A DNA stretch of 64,000 nt from an uncultured Ramlibacter sp. (GTDB lineage Bacteria; Pseudomonadota; Gammaproteobacteria; Burkholderiales; Burkholderiaceae_C), in the NCBI RefSeq assembly GCF_936925435.1, contig NZ_CAKZHQ010000045.1, positions 1 to 64,000 on the forward strand. The letters run 5' to 3'. A model generated the notes under the pieces. It saw nothing but the letters and a program-made list of their open reading frames with translations. It was not told the origin of the DNA and ran no database searches. Positions 26,544 through 34,467 of this stretch are shown one piece after another (positions within the stretch are counted from its first letter, which is position 1; each line of letters starts with the position of its first letter). A program made the translations under genes and the position numbers.

Positions 26544-29023
26544 GCCGTTCCCTGTTGTCCCGCGCGCCGGCTCTGGCGCTGGCTGTCCTCGTCCTGGCGG
26601 CCCTGGCGCTGCTGACCAAAGTCAATGGCTACTACGTCTTCGTCATCGCCAACGTCGCCCTGCTGGTCGCGGTCGGCGTCGGCCTGAACGTGCTGCTGGG
26701 TCTGAGCGGCCAGGTCTCGTTCGGCCATGTCGGCTTCTACGCCGTCGGCGCCTACACCGTGGCCATCCTGACCAGCAAGTACGGCTGGAGTTTCTGGGCG
26801 GCCTGGCCGCTGGCGGCCCTGATTGCTTCGGCCCTGGGTGCGTTGCTGGCGCTGCCGGCGCTGCGCGCGCGCGGGCCTTACCTGGCGATGATCACCATCG
26901 CCTTTGGTTTCATCATCGAGCACGCCATCGTCGAGGCGCGCGGCCTGACCGGCGGCCAGAACGGCATCATGGGCGTGGCCGCGCCCTCGCTGTTCGGCCT
27001 GGCCAGCGGTGAGCGCGCTGCCGCCATGCTGGCCGTGCTGCTGGCTGCGGCGCTGCTGGTGGCGTTTGCCCTGCTCTCTCGCGGCACCTGGGGCGCGGCC
27101 CTGCGCGCGGTGCGCGACAGCGAAACGGCGGCCGAGTCGGTGGGCCTGCGCCCGCTGGTGGTCAAGACCGTGGCCTTTGCCGTCTCGGCCGCCTGTGCCG
27201 GCGCGGCCGGCGGCTTGTTTGCTCCGCTGTCGGGCTTTGTGACGCCGCAGGCCTTTGGCTTTCTGCAGTCCATCCTGTTCGTGCTGGTGGTGATGATCGG
27301 CGGCGCTGGTTCGGTGGCCGGTCCGCTGGTGGGCGCGCTCATCGTCGGCCTCTTGCCCGAGGTCCTGGCCAGCCTGGAGGAATACCGGCTGCTGTTGTTC
27401 GGTGCCTTGCTGCTGGTCGTGCTGTGGGTGGCGCCCAATGGCGCGGCCGGCCTGTGGCGGCCCAAGCCCCAGGCCGAAGCACTGCCCGCCGCGGCAGGCG
27501 ATGTGCCCCTGCTGCGGCCCGAAGCCGGCCCCGCCCTGGTGGCGCAGGACCTGGGCATGCAGTTTGGCGGCGTGCGCGCCGTCCAGGGCCTGGCCTTCGA
27601 GGCCCAGCCCGGGCGCATCACCAGCTTGATCGGCCCCAACGGCGCCGGAAAGACCACGGCGCTGAACATGCTCAGCGGCTTTTACACGCCGACCTCGGGC
27701 GGCTTCGCGCTGGGCGCCCAGGCCTTGCAAGGCCTGCCGGCCTTTCGCATTGCGCGTGCCGGCATCGCGCGCAGCTACCAGACCTCGCAGCTGTTCGGCA
27801 GCCTGAGCGTGCTGGACAACGTGTCGCTGGCCCTGGGCCGCGGCACGCTGGGCCCGCTGCTGGGCGCGGCCCGGCTGCGCGCCGGCGCCACGCGCGCGCG
27901 GGCCGCCCAGCTGCTGGCCTTTTGCGGCTACGCGGGGGCGCTGGAAACGCCGGCGGCCGATCTGGCGCACGTGGACCGGCGCCTGGTGGAGATCGCCCGT
28001 GCGCTGGCCACCTCGCCGCGCATGCTGCTGCTGGACGAGCCGGCCGCCGGCCTCTCGCGCGAGGACAAGGACGCTCTTGCAGCGCTGCTCCAACGCATCG
28101 CCGCGCAGGACATCGGCGTGCTGCTGGTGGAGCACGACATGGAGCTGGTGATGGGCGTGTCCCATCACGTGGTGGTGATCGACGCCGGCCAGCGCCTGGC
28201 GGTGGGTGATGTCGCCGCAGTGCAGGCCAACCCCGCCGTGCGCGCCGCCTACCTGGGCGAGTCGCTGGAGCTGTCGGGCAATGCGCAGGCCCGTGCGCCC
28301 CTGGCCGAGGACGCGACCGAGCTGCTGGGCGTCGGCGAGCTGCGCACCGGCTATGGCGCCGGGCCGGTATTGCATGGCATCTCGCTGAGCGTGCGGCCCG
28401 GCGAGATGGTGGCCCTGCTGGGCGCCAACGGTGCGGGCAAGTCCACGCTGATGCGTGCGCTGGCCGGCTTGCACCGGCCGGTGCAGGGCGGCATCCACCT
28501 GGCAGGGGTGGAGCTCGCTGCGCTGCCGGCCGAACGCATCGTGGCCCAGGGCCTGGCCCTGGTGCCCGAGGGCCGCCAGGTCTTCCCCGAGCTGAGTGTG
28601 CTGGACAACCTGCGCCTGGGCGCCTTCCTCGACGGCCGCGGCATCGAGGCGCGCACCGAGCAGATGTTGGTGCGCTTTCCGCGCCTGCGCGAGCGCCTGC
28701 AGCAGCGCGCCGGCCTGCTGTCCGGCGGCGAGCAGCAGATGCTGGCAGTGGCGCGCGGCCTGATGTCGCAGCCGCGCCTGCTGCTGCTGGACGAGCCTTC
28801 GCTGGGCCTGGCGCCCAAGGTCATCGCCGACCTGTTTGCCGCGCTCGATGGCCTGCGCCAGGAGGGCATCACCGTGCTGCTGGTCGACCAGATGGCGGCG
28901 CTGGCGCTGGCGCTGGCCGACCGCGCCTATGTCATCGAGGGTGGCCGCATCGTCGCGCAGGGCACGGCCGCTGAAATCGCCGCCGATGGCACGCTGGCGC
29001 GGGCTTACCTCGGAGCGGGCTGA
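26540..29023 (+). CDS. Fused LivM-LivG-LivF: permease plus two ATPases in one polypeptide
   Basis: This 827-residue protein joins three subunits that are normally separate. Residues 1-310 are a LivM-type permease (LNVLLGLSGQVSFGHVGFYA; ATIAFGF-type core). Residues 330-575 are a LivG-type ATPase with Walker A GPNGAGKT at 365-372 and Walker B MLLLDEP near 495-501. Residues 595-827 are a LivF-type ATPase with Walker A GANGAGKS at 628-635, signature LSGGE at 727-731 and LLLLDEP near 747-753. In the first ATPase the usual signature is replaced by LAHVD (475-479). No internal frameshift is seen. It completes the importer with the receptor and LivH. Confidence 0.92.
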   Translation: MSRSLLSRAPALALAVLVLAALALLTKVNGYYVFVIANVALLVAVGVGLNVLLGLSGQVSFGHVGFYAVGAYTVAILTSKYGWSFWAAWPLAALIASALGALLALPALRARGPYLAMITIAFGFIIEHAIVEARGLTGGQNGIMGVAAPSLFGLASGERAAAMLAVLLAAALLVAFALLSRGTWGAALRAVRDSETAAESVGLRPLVVKTVAFAVSAACAGAAGGLFAPLSGFVTPQAFGFLQSILFVLVVMIGGAGSVAGPLVGALIVGLLPEVLASLEEYRLLLFGALLLVVLWVAPNGAAGLWRPKPQAEALPAAAGDVPLLRPEAGPALVAQDLGMQFGGVRAVQGLAFEAQPGRITSLIGPNGAGKTTALNMLSGFYTPTSGGFALGAQALQGLPAFRIARAGIARSYQTSQLFGSLSVLDNVSLALGRGTLGPLLGAARLRAGATRARAAQLLAFCGYAGALETPAADLAHVDRRLVEIARALATSPRMLLLDEPAAGLSREDKDALAALLQRIAAQDIGVLLVEHDMELVMGVSHHVVVIDAGQRLAVGDVAAVQANPAVRAAYLGESLELSGNAQARAPLAEDATELLGVGELRTGYGAGPVLHGISLSVRPGEMVALLGANGAGKSTLMRALAGLHRPVQGGIHLAGVELAALPAERIVAQGLALVPEGRQVFPELSVLDNLRLGAFLDGRGIEARTEQMLVRFPRLRERLQQRAGLLSGGEQQMLAVARGLMSQPRLLLLDEPSLGLAPKVIADLFAALDGLRQEGITVLLVDQMAALALALADRAYVIEGGRIVAQGTAAEIAADGTLARAYLGAG

Positions 29024-29074
29024 CTTTCATCGGGGCGCCGCCACGCTGGGATACCATGGTCGCAAGGAGGAGAG

Positions 29075-29437
29075 ATGGCATTTCGTCTCAACATCACGCG
29101 TTCGCCCAGGATGGCGGCGGCCCAGGTCACGGCCCTGGCCTCGCACGAGGAGGCGCAGGAGATCGTGATGGCCATCGCCGAGCAGACCCGTGAGCACGGA
29201 GACAAGCGCTTGCTGATCGACCTGACCGATTTCGTCGGCACGCTCGACATCGACAGCCACCGCTGGGCGGGAGAGCTGGTCTTTCGCCACCTGTCGCACC
29301 TGGAGCGCATCGCCTCCCTGGTGCCCGAGGACAAGATCACCCGCGTCAGCGAGCAGACCGCCCAGGCCCATGGCGTGCAGCTGCGCGTCTTCGCCGAAAT
29401 CACTTCCGCGGTGGAGTGGCTGATCGCGCCGCTGTAG
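29075..29437 (+). CDS. STAS/SpoIIAA-like small protein
   Basis: This 120-residue soluble protein has the alternating beta-alpha pattern of SpoIIAA/STAS-like domains: KRLLIDLTDFVGTLDIDSHRW, ERIASLVPEDKITR, RVFAEITSAVEWL at the C-terminus. Such stand-alone domains bind small ligands or partner proteins. It has a very strong AAGGAGG site. It lies 51 nt after the fused transporter gene and could be cotranscribed; no partner kinase or phosphatase is nearby. Confidence 0.65.
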   Translation: MAFRLNITRSPRMAAAQVTALASHEEAQEIVMAIAEQTREHGDKRLLIDLTDFVGTLDIDSHRWAGELVFRHLSHLERIASLVPEDKITRVSEQTAQAHGVQLRVFAEITSAVEWLIAPL

Positions 29438-29472
29438 GGGCTTTTGCAGGCCGTGTTGCTACAGTGCGGCCG

Positions 29473-31503
29473 ATGCATAGCCTTCTGGCCGCCCTGCTGT
29501 TCTCCGTCGCCTTGGCGGGGCCTGCAGGCGCACAAACGCAGGACCGGCCGCCTCTGCCGGAACTGCTGCAACGGGCGGGTGCCGCCAACAGCCGCGGCGC
29601 CCCCGACCTGGTGGCCCTGGACGTCTCCCCGACACGCGGCCAGCAGCAGCCGTTCTTTCGCGCCGTGATGGCCGCGCCGCTGGTTGCGCCCTACCGCGCC
29701 GGCGTGTTGGGAGATTCCTTCCGGGGCGCGGTGGGATCGCCGCGGGAACTGATCGGCCGGGCGGGAGCGCTCTCTGGCGCGCGGCTGCAGCGCCCGGCCG
29801 ACTTCGGGATGGCCGCCATCGAAGCCCGGCTGGGCGCCGCGCCCGACCCGCTGGCGGCAGGCCTTGCGTGGATGGCTTCGACGCCGGCGGGCGCTGGATG
29901 GGTGCCGGTGTTGCCCGACGAGGCACAACTGCGTGGCCCCTTGCGCTACGAACTCGCACGCGTTCTCGCCGCCATGGCGCAGCCGCATGCGTTCCTGCAG
30001 CGCGCTTTCGCACGCTTTCCCCCGGGCGTGACGCCGCAACTGTTGCGCCGGCAGGCGCTGGACGGCCAGCTCACCCAGTTCGAGATGCCGGACTACCGGC
30101 AATTGCTGCCGCTCATCGAGCATGAAGCCGTCCTGGCCGGCATGCTCGATCTGGTGGGCGCCGTCGAACGCCTGCAGCGTTTCGTGAAGAGCGAGGCGGC
30201 GCTGCCTTCGCTTGCCTGGTCGCTGCAGACACCGTTAGGCCGGATCGTCGTCGACACGAGCGGCCAGAACAATCGCCACCTGCTCAAAGATGCGCTGTTG
30301 GTGCTGGACGTGGGCGGCGACGACGAGTACGAATTCCTGGCCCCGGGCGACACCCATGCCATCAGCGTGCTCCTGGACCACCGCGGCAACGACCGGTATG
30401 CGACGGCGGCTGCCGGCGCAGACCCGTCGAGCGCCACGCTCGGCTACGGCATCCTGTGGGACACGGAAGGCGACGACCGTTACCAGGGAACCGGGCAAGC
30501 GCAGGCGTCCGCGCTCTTCGGCGCGGCCTTGCTGGTCGACGGCGGCGGCAGCAACCGCTTCGCGGCAAGCAGCCATTCGCAGGCGCACGCGATTGGCGGT
30601 GTGGCGGTGCTGGTCAGCGGCAGCGGCGACGACGCGTTCACCGCGCAAACCTACTCGCAGGCCACGGGCGGCCCGGGGGGCGCCGCGGTGCTGGTTGATA
30701 CCGGCGGCGATGACCGTTACACGCTGGGCAACGTGCCGCTGGTCCGGCCCTCTCCTCAGTTGCCGGACCACAACGTCTCGATGGGGCAGGGTGCCGGTTA
30801 CGGAATGCGCGGGGTCTTCTTCGACGGGCGCTCCACCGCCGGAGGGATCGGCATGCTGCTGGACCTGGCGGGCAACGACCGCTATGAGGCGCAGGTCTTC
30901 GCGCAAGGCGTCGGCTACCACGAGGGCCTGGGCATGCTGCTGGACGACGGCGGCAACGACCACTTCGAAGCGGCCTGGTACGCGATGGGCGCCGGCGTGC
31001 ACCACGCCGCAGGGATCCTCCTCAAGCGCGGCACCGGCAACGACGTCTACCGCGCGAGCCACGAGATGGCGCTGGGCGCCGCGAACGACCTGTCGGTTGG
31101 CGTGTTTGTGGACGAGGACGGACACGATGAGTACGCCGTCGGCCAGTTGGGCCTGGGGACCTCGCACGCGAACGGCACCGGCATCTTTGTCGACGCCGCA
31201 GGGAACGATCGCTACACCGTCATGTCGGCCACATGCCGTGCGCTGGGCGCCGCTTACATGCACGAGTGGGGCAACGCGCGGGAGACTTTGCCGGCCCTGG
31301 GCCTGTTCATCGATCTCGGCGGCGCCGACAGCTACCCGGCGCATTGCGCTCGCGTGGCGAACAACAGCCTTTGGGCCGGCCCGCGCGCCTGGCCCCAGCT
31401 GGATCTGCGCAGCGAGGCCGCAGCCGGCGCGGACGGGCAATGGCCGCTGCCGTTTGCGCTGCGCCTGCTGACCCAGCCAGCGACACCTGCGGCAGCGCGC
31501 TGA
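29473..31503 (+). CDS. Secreted protein with about twelve 27-residue Asp/Gly repeats, unknown function
   Basis: This 676-residue protein has a signal peptide (1-20, ending AGPAGA before QTQDRPP). A helical N-domain (about 25-255) is followed by a repeat domain (about 275-625). The repeated motif is roughly L/F-x-D-x-x-G-G/N-D-x-Y/F, seen near residues 278, 300, 328, 354, 380, 407, 462, 489, 516, 545, 572 and 612. The spacing in the regular blocks is 26-29 residues. The Gly-Asn-Asp-x-Tyr cores recall RTX calcium-binding turns, but the 9-residue RTX period is absent. A beta-solenoid exported to the periplasm or surface is my inference. The start at 29473 has no Shine-Dalgarno; TACAGT ends 7 nt before it. 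Confidence 0.8.
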   Translation: MHSLLAALLFSVALAGPAGAQTQDRPPLPELLQRAGAANSRGAPDLVALDVSPTRGQQQPFFRAVMAAPLVAPYRAGVLGDSFRGAVGSPRELIGRAGALSGARLQRPADFGMAAIEARLGAAPDPLAAGLAWMASTPAGAGWVPVLPDEAQLRGPLRYELARVLAAMAQPHAFLQRAFARFPPGVTPQLLRRQALDGQLTQFEMPDYRQLLPLIEHEAVLAGMLDLVGAVERLQRFVKSEAALPSLAWSLQTPLGRIVVDTSGQNNRHLLKDALLVLDVGGDDEYEFLAPGDTHAISVLLDHRGNDRYATAAAGADPSSATLGYGILWDTEGDDRYQGTGQAQASALFGAALLVDGGGSNRFAASSHSQAHAIGGVAVLVSGSGDDAFTAQTYSQATGGPGGAAVLVDTGGDDRYTLGNVPLVRPSPQLPDHNVSMGQGAGYGMRGVFFDGRSTAGGIGMLLDLAGNDRYEAQVFAQGVGYHEGLGMLLDDGGNDHFEAAWYAMGAGVHHAAGILLKRGTGNDVYRASHEMALGAANDLSVGVFVDEDGHDEYAVGQLGLGTSHANGTGIFVDAAGNDRYTVMSATCRALGAAYMHEWGNARETLPALGLFIDLGGADSYPAHCARVANNSLWAGPRAWPQLDLRSEAAAGADGQWPLPFALRLLTQPATPAAAR

Positions 31504-31515
31504 CAAAATCCCCCC

Positions 31516-32700
31516 ATGGGTTTTTTCCGCGACGTCAATCTTTCCGCCCTGACCGCCGGCTTTGTTGCCGTGCTGGTGGGTTTCACCAGTTCGGTCGCCA
31601 TCGTCTTCCAGGCGGCACAGGCCTTCAACGCCACGCCGGAGCTGATCTCCTCCTGGATGTGGGCGCTCGGTCTGGGCATGGGCCTGTGTTCGGCCATTCC
31701 CTCGCTGGTGCTCAAGAAGCCGGTGATGGTGGCCTGGTCGACGCCGGGCGCGGCGGTGCTGGCCACGGCCGGCCTGGCCGGCGGCTTTTCCATGGCCGAA
31801 GCCGTGGGCGCCTTCCTGGTCTGCGGTGCCTTGATCGTGCTGTTCGGCGCCACCGGCTGGTTCGAGAAGTTGATGAATCGCATCCCGATGGCGATTGCGT
31901 CTGCCCTGCTGGCCGGCGTGCTGGCGCGCTTTGGCCTGCAGGCCTTTGCTGCCGCCCAGACCGCCTTGCCCCTGGTGCTGCTGATGCTGGCCACCTACTT
32001 GGTGGCACGCCGCGCCGCACCGCGCTATGCCGTGGTGCTGACCCTGGTGGTGGCCATCGCGTTCGTGGCGGCGCGCGGCGAGATGGCATGGTCGCGCGTC
32101 ACGTTCGCACCGGCCATGCCGGTGTTCACCATGCCGCAGTTCAGCTTTGCCGCCCTCACCAGCCTGGCGCTGCCGCTGTTCGTCGTGACCATGGCCTCGC
32201 AGAACCTGCCGGGTGTGGCGGCCATCCAGGCCGCCGGCTACCAGATGCCGATTTCGAAGCTGATCACCGTCACTGGGCTGGCCATGCTGCTGCTGGCGCC
32301 CTTTGGCGCCTTTGCCCTGTGCCTGTCAGCCATCACCGCCGCCATCTGCATGGGCCGCGAGGCCCACGAAGATCCGGCCAGGCGCTACACCGCGGCCGTC
32401 TGCTGCGGCGCTCTCTATGTGCTGATCGGCGTTTTCGGCACGGCCGTCACCGGCGTGCTCACCGCCTTCCCCAAGGAGCTGGTGGTGGCCATCGCCGGCC
32501 TGGCCCTGCTGGGCACCATCGGTGGTGGCCTGGCCACGGCGCTGCGCGAGGAGGCGCACCGCGAGGCCGCGCTCATCACCTTCCTGGTCACGCTCAGCGG
32601 CGTGGCAATAGCCGGAGTCGGTTCGGCGTTTTGGGGCGTGGTCGCGGGCGCGCTCGCTCTTTTTGTGCAACAGTACCGGCGTCCCAGAGAAGCATCCTGA
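31516..32700 (+). CDS. benE: BenE-family benzoate/H+ symporter
   Basis: This 394-residue inner-membrane transporter has about twelve hydrophobic segments. Recognisable family parts are NLSALTAGFVAVLVGFTSS at the N-terminus, KKPVMVAWSTPGAAVLAT, and VVTMASQNLPGVAAIQAAGY in the second half. BenE proteins import benzoate or related aromatic acids, but no benzoate catabolic genes are in the window, so the substrate is open. CAAAAT ends 6 nt before the ATG with no ribosome binding site. The stop overlaps the gshB ATG, an unusual partner for coupling. Confidence 0.88.
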   Translation: MGFFRDVNLSALTAGFVAVLVGFTSSVAIVFQAAQAFNATPELISSWMWALGLGMGLCSAIPSLVLKKPVMVAWSTPGAAVLATAGLAGGFSMAEAVGAFLVCGALIVLFGATGWFEKLMNRIPMAIASALLAGVLARFGLQAFAAAQTALPLVLLMLATYLVARRAAPRYAVVLTLVVAIAFVAARGEMAWSRVTFAPAMPVFTMPQFSFAALTSLALPLFVVTMASQNLPGVAAIQAAGYQMPISKLITVTGLAMLLLAPFGAFALCLSAITAAICMGREAHEDPARRYTAAVCCGALYVLIGVFGTAVTGVLTAFPKELVVAIAGLALLGTIGGGLATALREEAHREAALITFLVTLSGVAIAGVGSAFWGVVAGALALFVQQYRRPREAS

Positions 32701-33650
32701 TGAACATCCTCTTTATTGCCGACCCGCTCGCATCCTTCAAGACCTACAAGGACACGACCTTCTCGATGATGCGCGAGGCGCAGCGGCGCGGCCACCGCAT
32801 TGCCGCCTGCGGCCCGCAGGACATCGCCTGGCGCTCCGGCGGCCTGGTGCAGGCCGCGGTGCGCGAGATCACGCTCACCGGCGAAGCCGACGACTGGTTC
32901 CGTGAGACCGGCACGCCGGTCAAGGCGCTCAAGGACTACGACGCCGTGCTGATGCGCAAGGACCCGCCGTTCGACAGCGAGTACTTTTACGCCACCCACC
33001 TGCTGGAACAGGCTGAGCGCGAGGGCGCGCGCGTCTTCAACAAACCGGCGGCGCTGCGCGACCATCCGGAAAAGCTGGCCATCATGGAGTTCGCGCAGTA
33101 CATCGGCCCGACCCTGGTCACGCGCAGCGCCGATGAAGTGCGGCGCTTTCACGCCGAGCATGGCGACATCATCCTCAAGCCCCTGGACGGCATGGGCGGC
33201 ATGGGCATCTACCGGGTCAAGGCCGACGGCCTGAACCTGGGCTCAATCACCGAGACGCTCAACCGCGACGGCGCCACCAGCCTGATGGTGCAGAAATTCC
33301 TGCCAGAGATCGCCGCCGGCGACAAGCGCATCCTCATCATCGGCGGCAAGCCTGTGCCGTTTTCGCTGGCGCGCATCCCGCAGGGCAGCGAGGTGCGCGG
33401 CAATCTGGCAGCCGGTGGCAAGGGCGTGGCCCAGCCGCTGTCGGCGCGCGACCTGGAGCTGGCGAACGCCGTGGGCCCGGTGCTGGCGGCGCGCGGCCTG
33501 CTGCTGGTGGGGCTGGACGTGATCGGCAGCAGCATCACCGAGATCAACGTCACCAGCCCGACCTGCTTCCAGGAAATCCACGACCAGGCGGGCTTCGACG
33601 TGCCGGCCATGTTCGTCGATGCGCTGGAAGCGGCGATTTCGGCAAAATAG
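32700..33650 (+). CDS. gshB: Glutathione synthetase
   Basis: This 316-residue ATP-grasp ligase joins gamma-glutamylcysteine and glycine. Motifs: FIADPLASFKTYKDTTFSMM at the N-terminus, RKDPPFDSEYFYATHLLE, ILKPLDGMGGMGIYRV in the ATP-grasp glycine loop, and EINVTSPTCFQEI with metal ligands. The ATG is embedded in the benE stop (ATGA). It completes the pathway begun by gshA at 18.9 kb. Confidence 0.95.
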   Translation: MNILFIADPLASFKTYKDTTFSMMREAQRRGHRIAACGPQDIAWRSGGLVQAAVREITLTGEADDWFRETGTPVKALKDYDAVLMRKDPPFDSEYFYATHLLEQAEREGARVFNKPAALRDHPEKLAIMEFAQYIGPTLVTRSADEVRRFHAEHGDIILKPLDGMGGMGIYRVKADGLNLGSITETLNRDGATSLMVQKFLPEIAAGDKRILIIGGKPVPFSLARIPQGSEVRGNLAAGGKGVAQPLSARDLELANAVGPVLAARGLLLVGLDVIGSSITEINVTSPTCFQEIHDQAGFDVPAMFVDALEAAISAK

Positions 33651-33681
33651 GCCTGTAGCCAGCGTCCAGTGGACCTGGGAT

Positions 33682-33698
33682 GCTCCTGAAACAGGAGC
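33682..33698. terminator. Hairpin between convergent gshB and amidotransferase genes
   Basis: A perfect 7-bp stem GCTCCTG-AAA-CAGGAGC is followed by GTTTC on the + strand. There is no long T-run, so termination is plausible but not certain. Confidence 0.5.
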
Positions 33699-33701
33699 GT
33701 T

Positions 33702-34463
33702 TCAGGCGTTGACGCCGTCCACGAAGACCCGCAGCTCACCCGGCGAAAACTGGGTCCAGGTCTCGTCCGTGGTCAGCGGCGCCGTCACCACCACGGCCAC
33801 CCTGTCCTGCGGCGTGGTGTTGCGGGCGAAGTCGATCGACAGGTCTTCGTCGGCCAGATGCGCGTGGGCGAAAGGGTGCTTGCGCTCGACGAAGAACAGG
33901 CTGGTCGAGCAGTGCGCCCACAGGGCCTGGCCATTGGACAGCATGAAGTTGAAGGTGCCGTGCCTGGCGATCTGCGGCGCCAGCTCGCGCAGGGTCAGGG
34001 TCAGCTCGTGCACGCTGGGCACGGAAGCATGCGACTTGGCCATCTCCTGCATGATCCAGCAGAAGGCGCGCTCGCTGTCGGTCGTGCCCACCGGCCGGAA
34101 GCCCGCGTGCAGGCGCGGCTGGAAGTCCTTCAGGTCGCCGTTGTGGGCGAACACCCAGTAGCGGCCCCACAGCTCGCGCACGAAGGGGTGGCAGTTCTCC
34201 AGCGCCACCTGGCCCTGGGTGGCCTTGCGGATGTGGGCGATGACGTTGCGGCTCTTGATCGGGTAGCGGCGGATCAGCTCGGCCACCGGCGAGTCGAAGG
34301 CCGCCGCCGGATCGACGAAGTGGCGCAGCCCGTGGCCCTCGAAGAAGGCGATGCCCCAGCCGTCGGCATGGTGGTCGGTGCGGCCGCCGCGCTGGGCAAA
34401 GCCGGTGAAGCTGAAGGTCACGTCGGTCGGCGTGTTGCAATTCATTCCAAGAAGCTGGCACAT
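33702..34463 (-). CDS. Class II glutamine amidotransferase (YafJ-like)
   Basis: This 253-residue stand-alone Ntn-type amidotransferase has Cys2 as nucleophile after Met removal (MCQLLGMNCN). The family motifs RGGRTDHHADGWGIAF, NVIAHIRKATQG and the oxyanion/glutamine-binding FAHNGDL are present. Members of this group are annotated as putative glutamine amidotransferases with undefined acceptors. GACAAT (34470-34475) ends 6 nt before the ATG and there is no Shine-Dalgarno, a candidate leaderless start. The MFS gene upstream on the same strand stops only 4 nt away, so this box would lie inside that gene's end. Confidence 0.88.
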   Translation of the reverse strand: MCQLLGMNCNTPTDVTFSFTGFAQRGGRTDHHADGWGIAFFEGHGLRHFVDPAAAFDSPVAELIRRYPIKSRNVIAHIRKATQGQVALENCHPFVRELWGRYWVFAHNGDLKDFQPRLHAGFRPVGTTDSERAFCWIMQEMAKSHASVPSVHELTLTLRELAPQIARHGTFNFMLSNGQALWAHCSTSLFFVERKHPFAHAHLADEDLSIDFARNTTPQDRVAVVVTAPLTTDETWTQFSPGELRVFVDGVNA

Positions 34464-34467
34464 GGCG

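Noticed and set aside
29473-31503. RTX toxin or calcium-dependent protease
   Set aside because: The GNDxY cores resemble RTX, but the nonapeptide period of 9, the protease motif and a type I secretion operon are all missing, and the protein has an N-terminal signal peptide.
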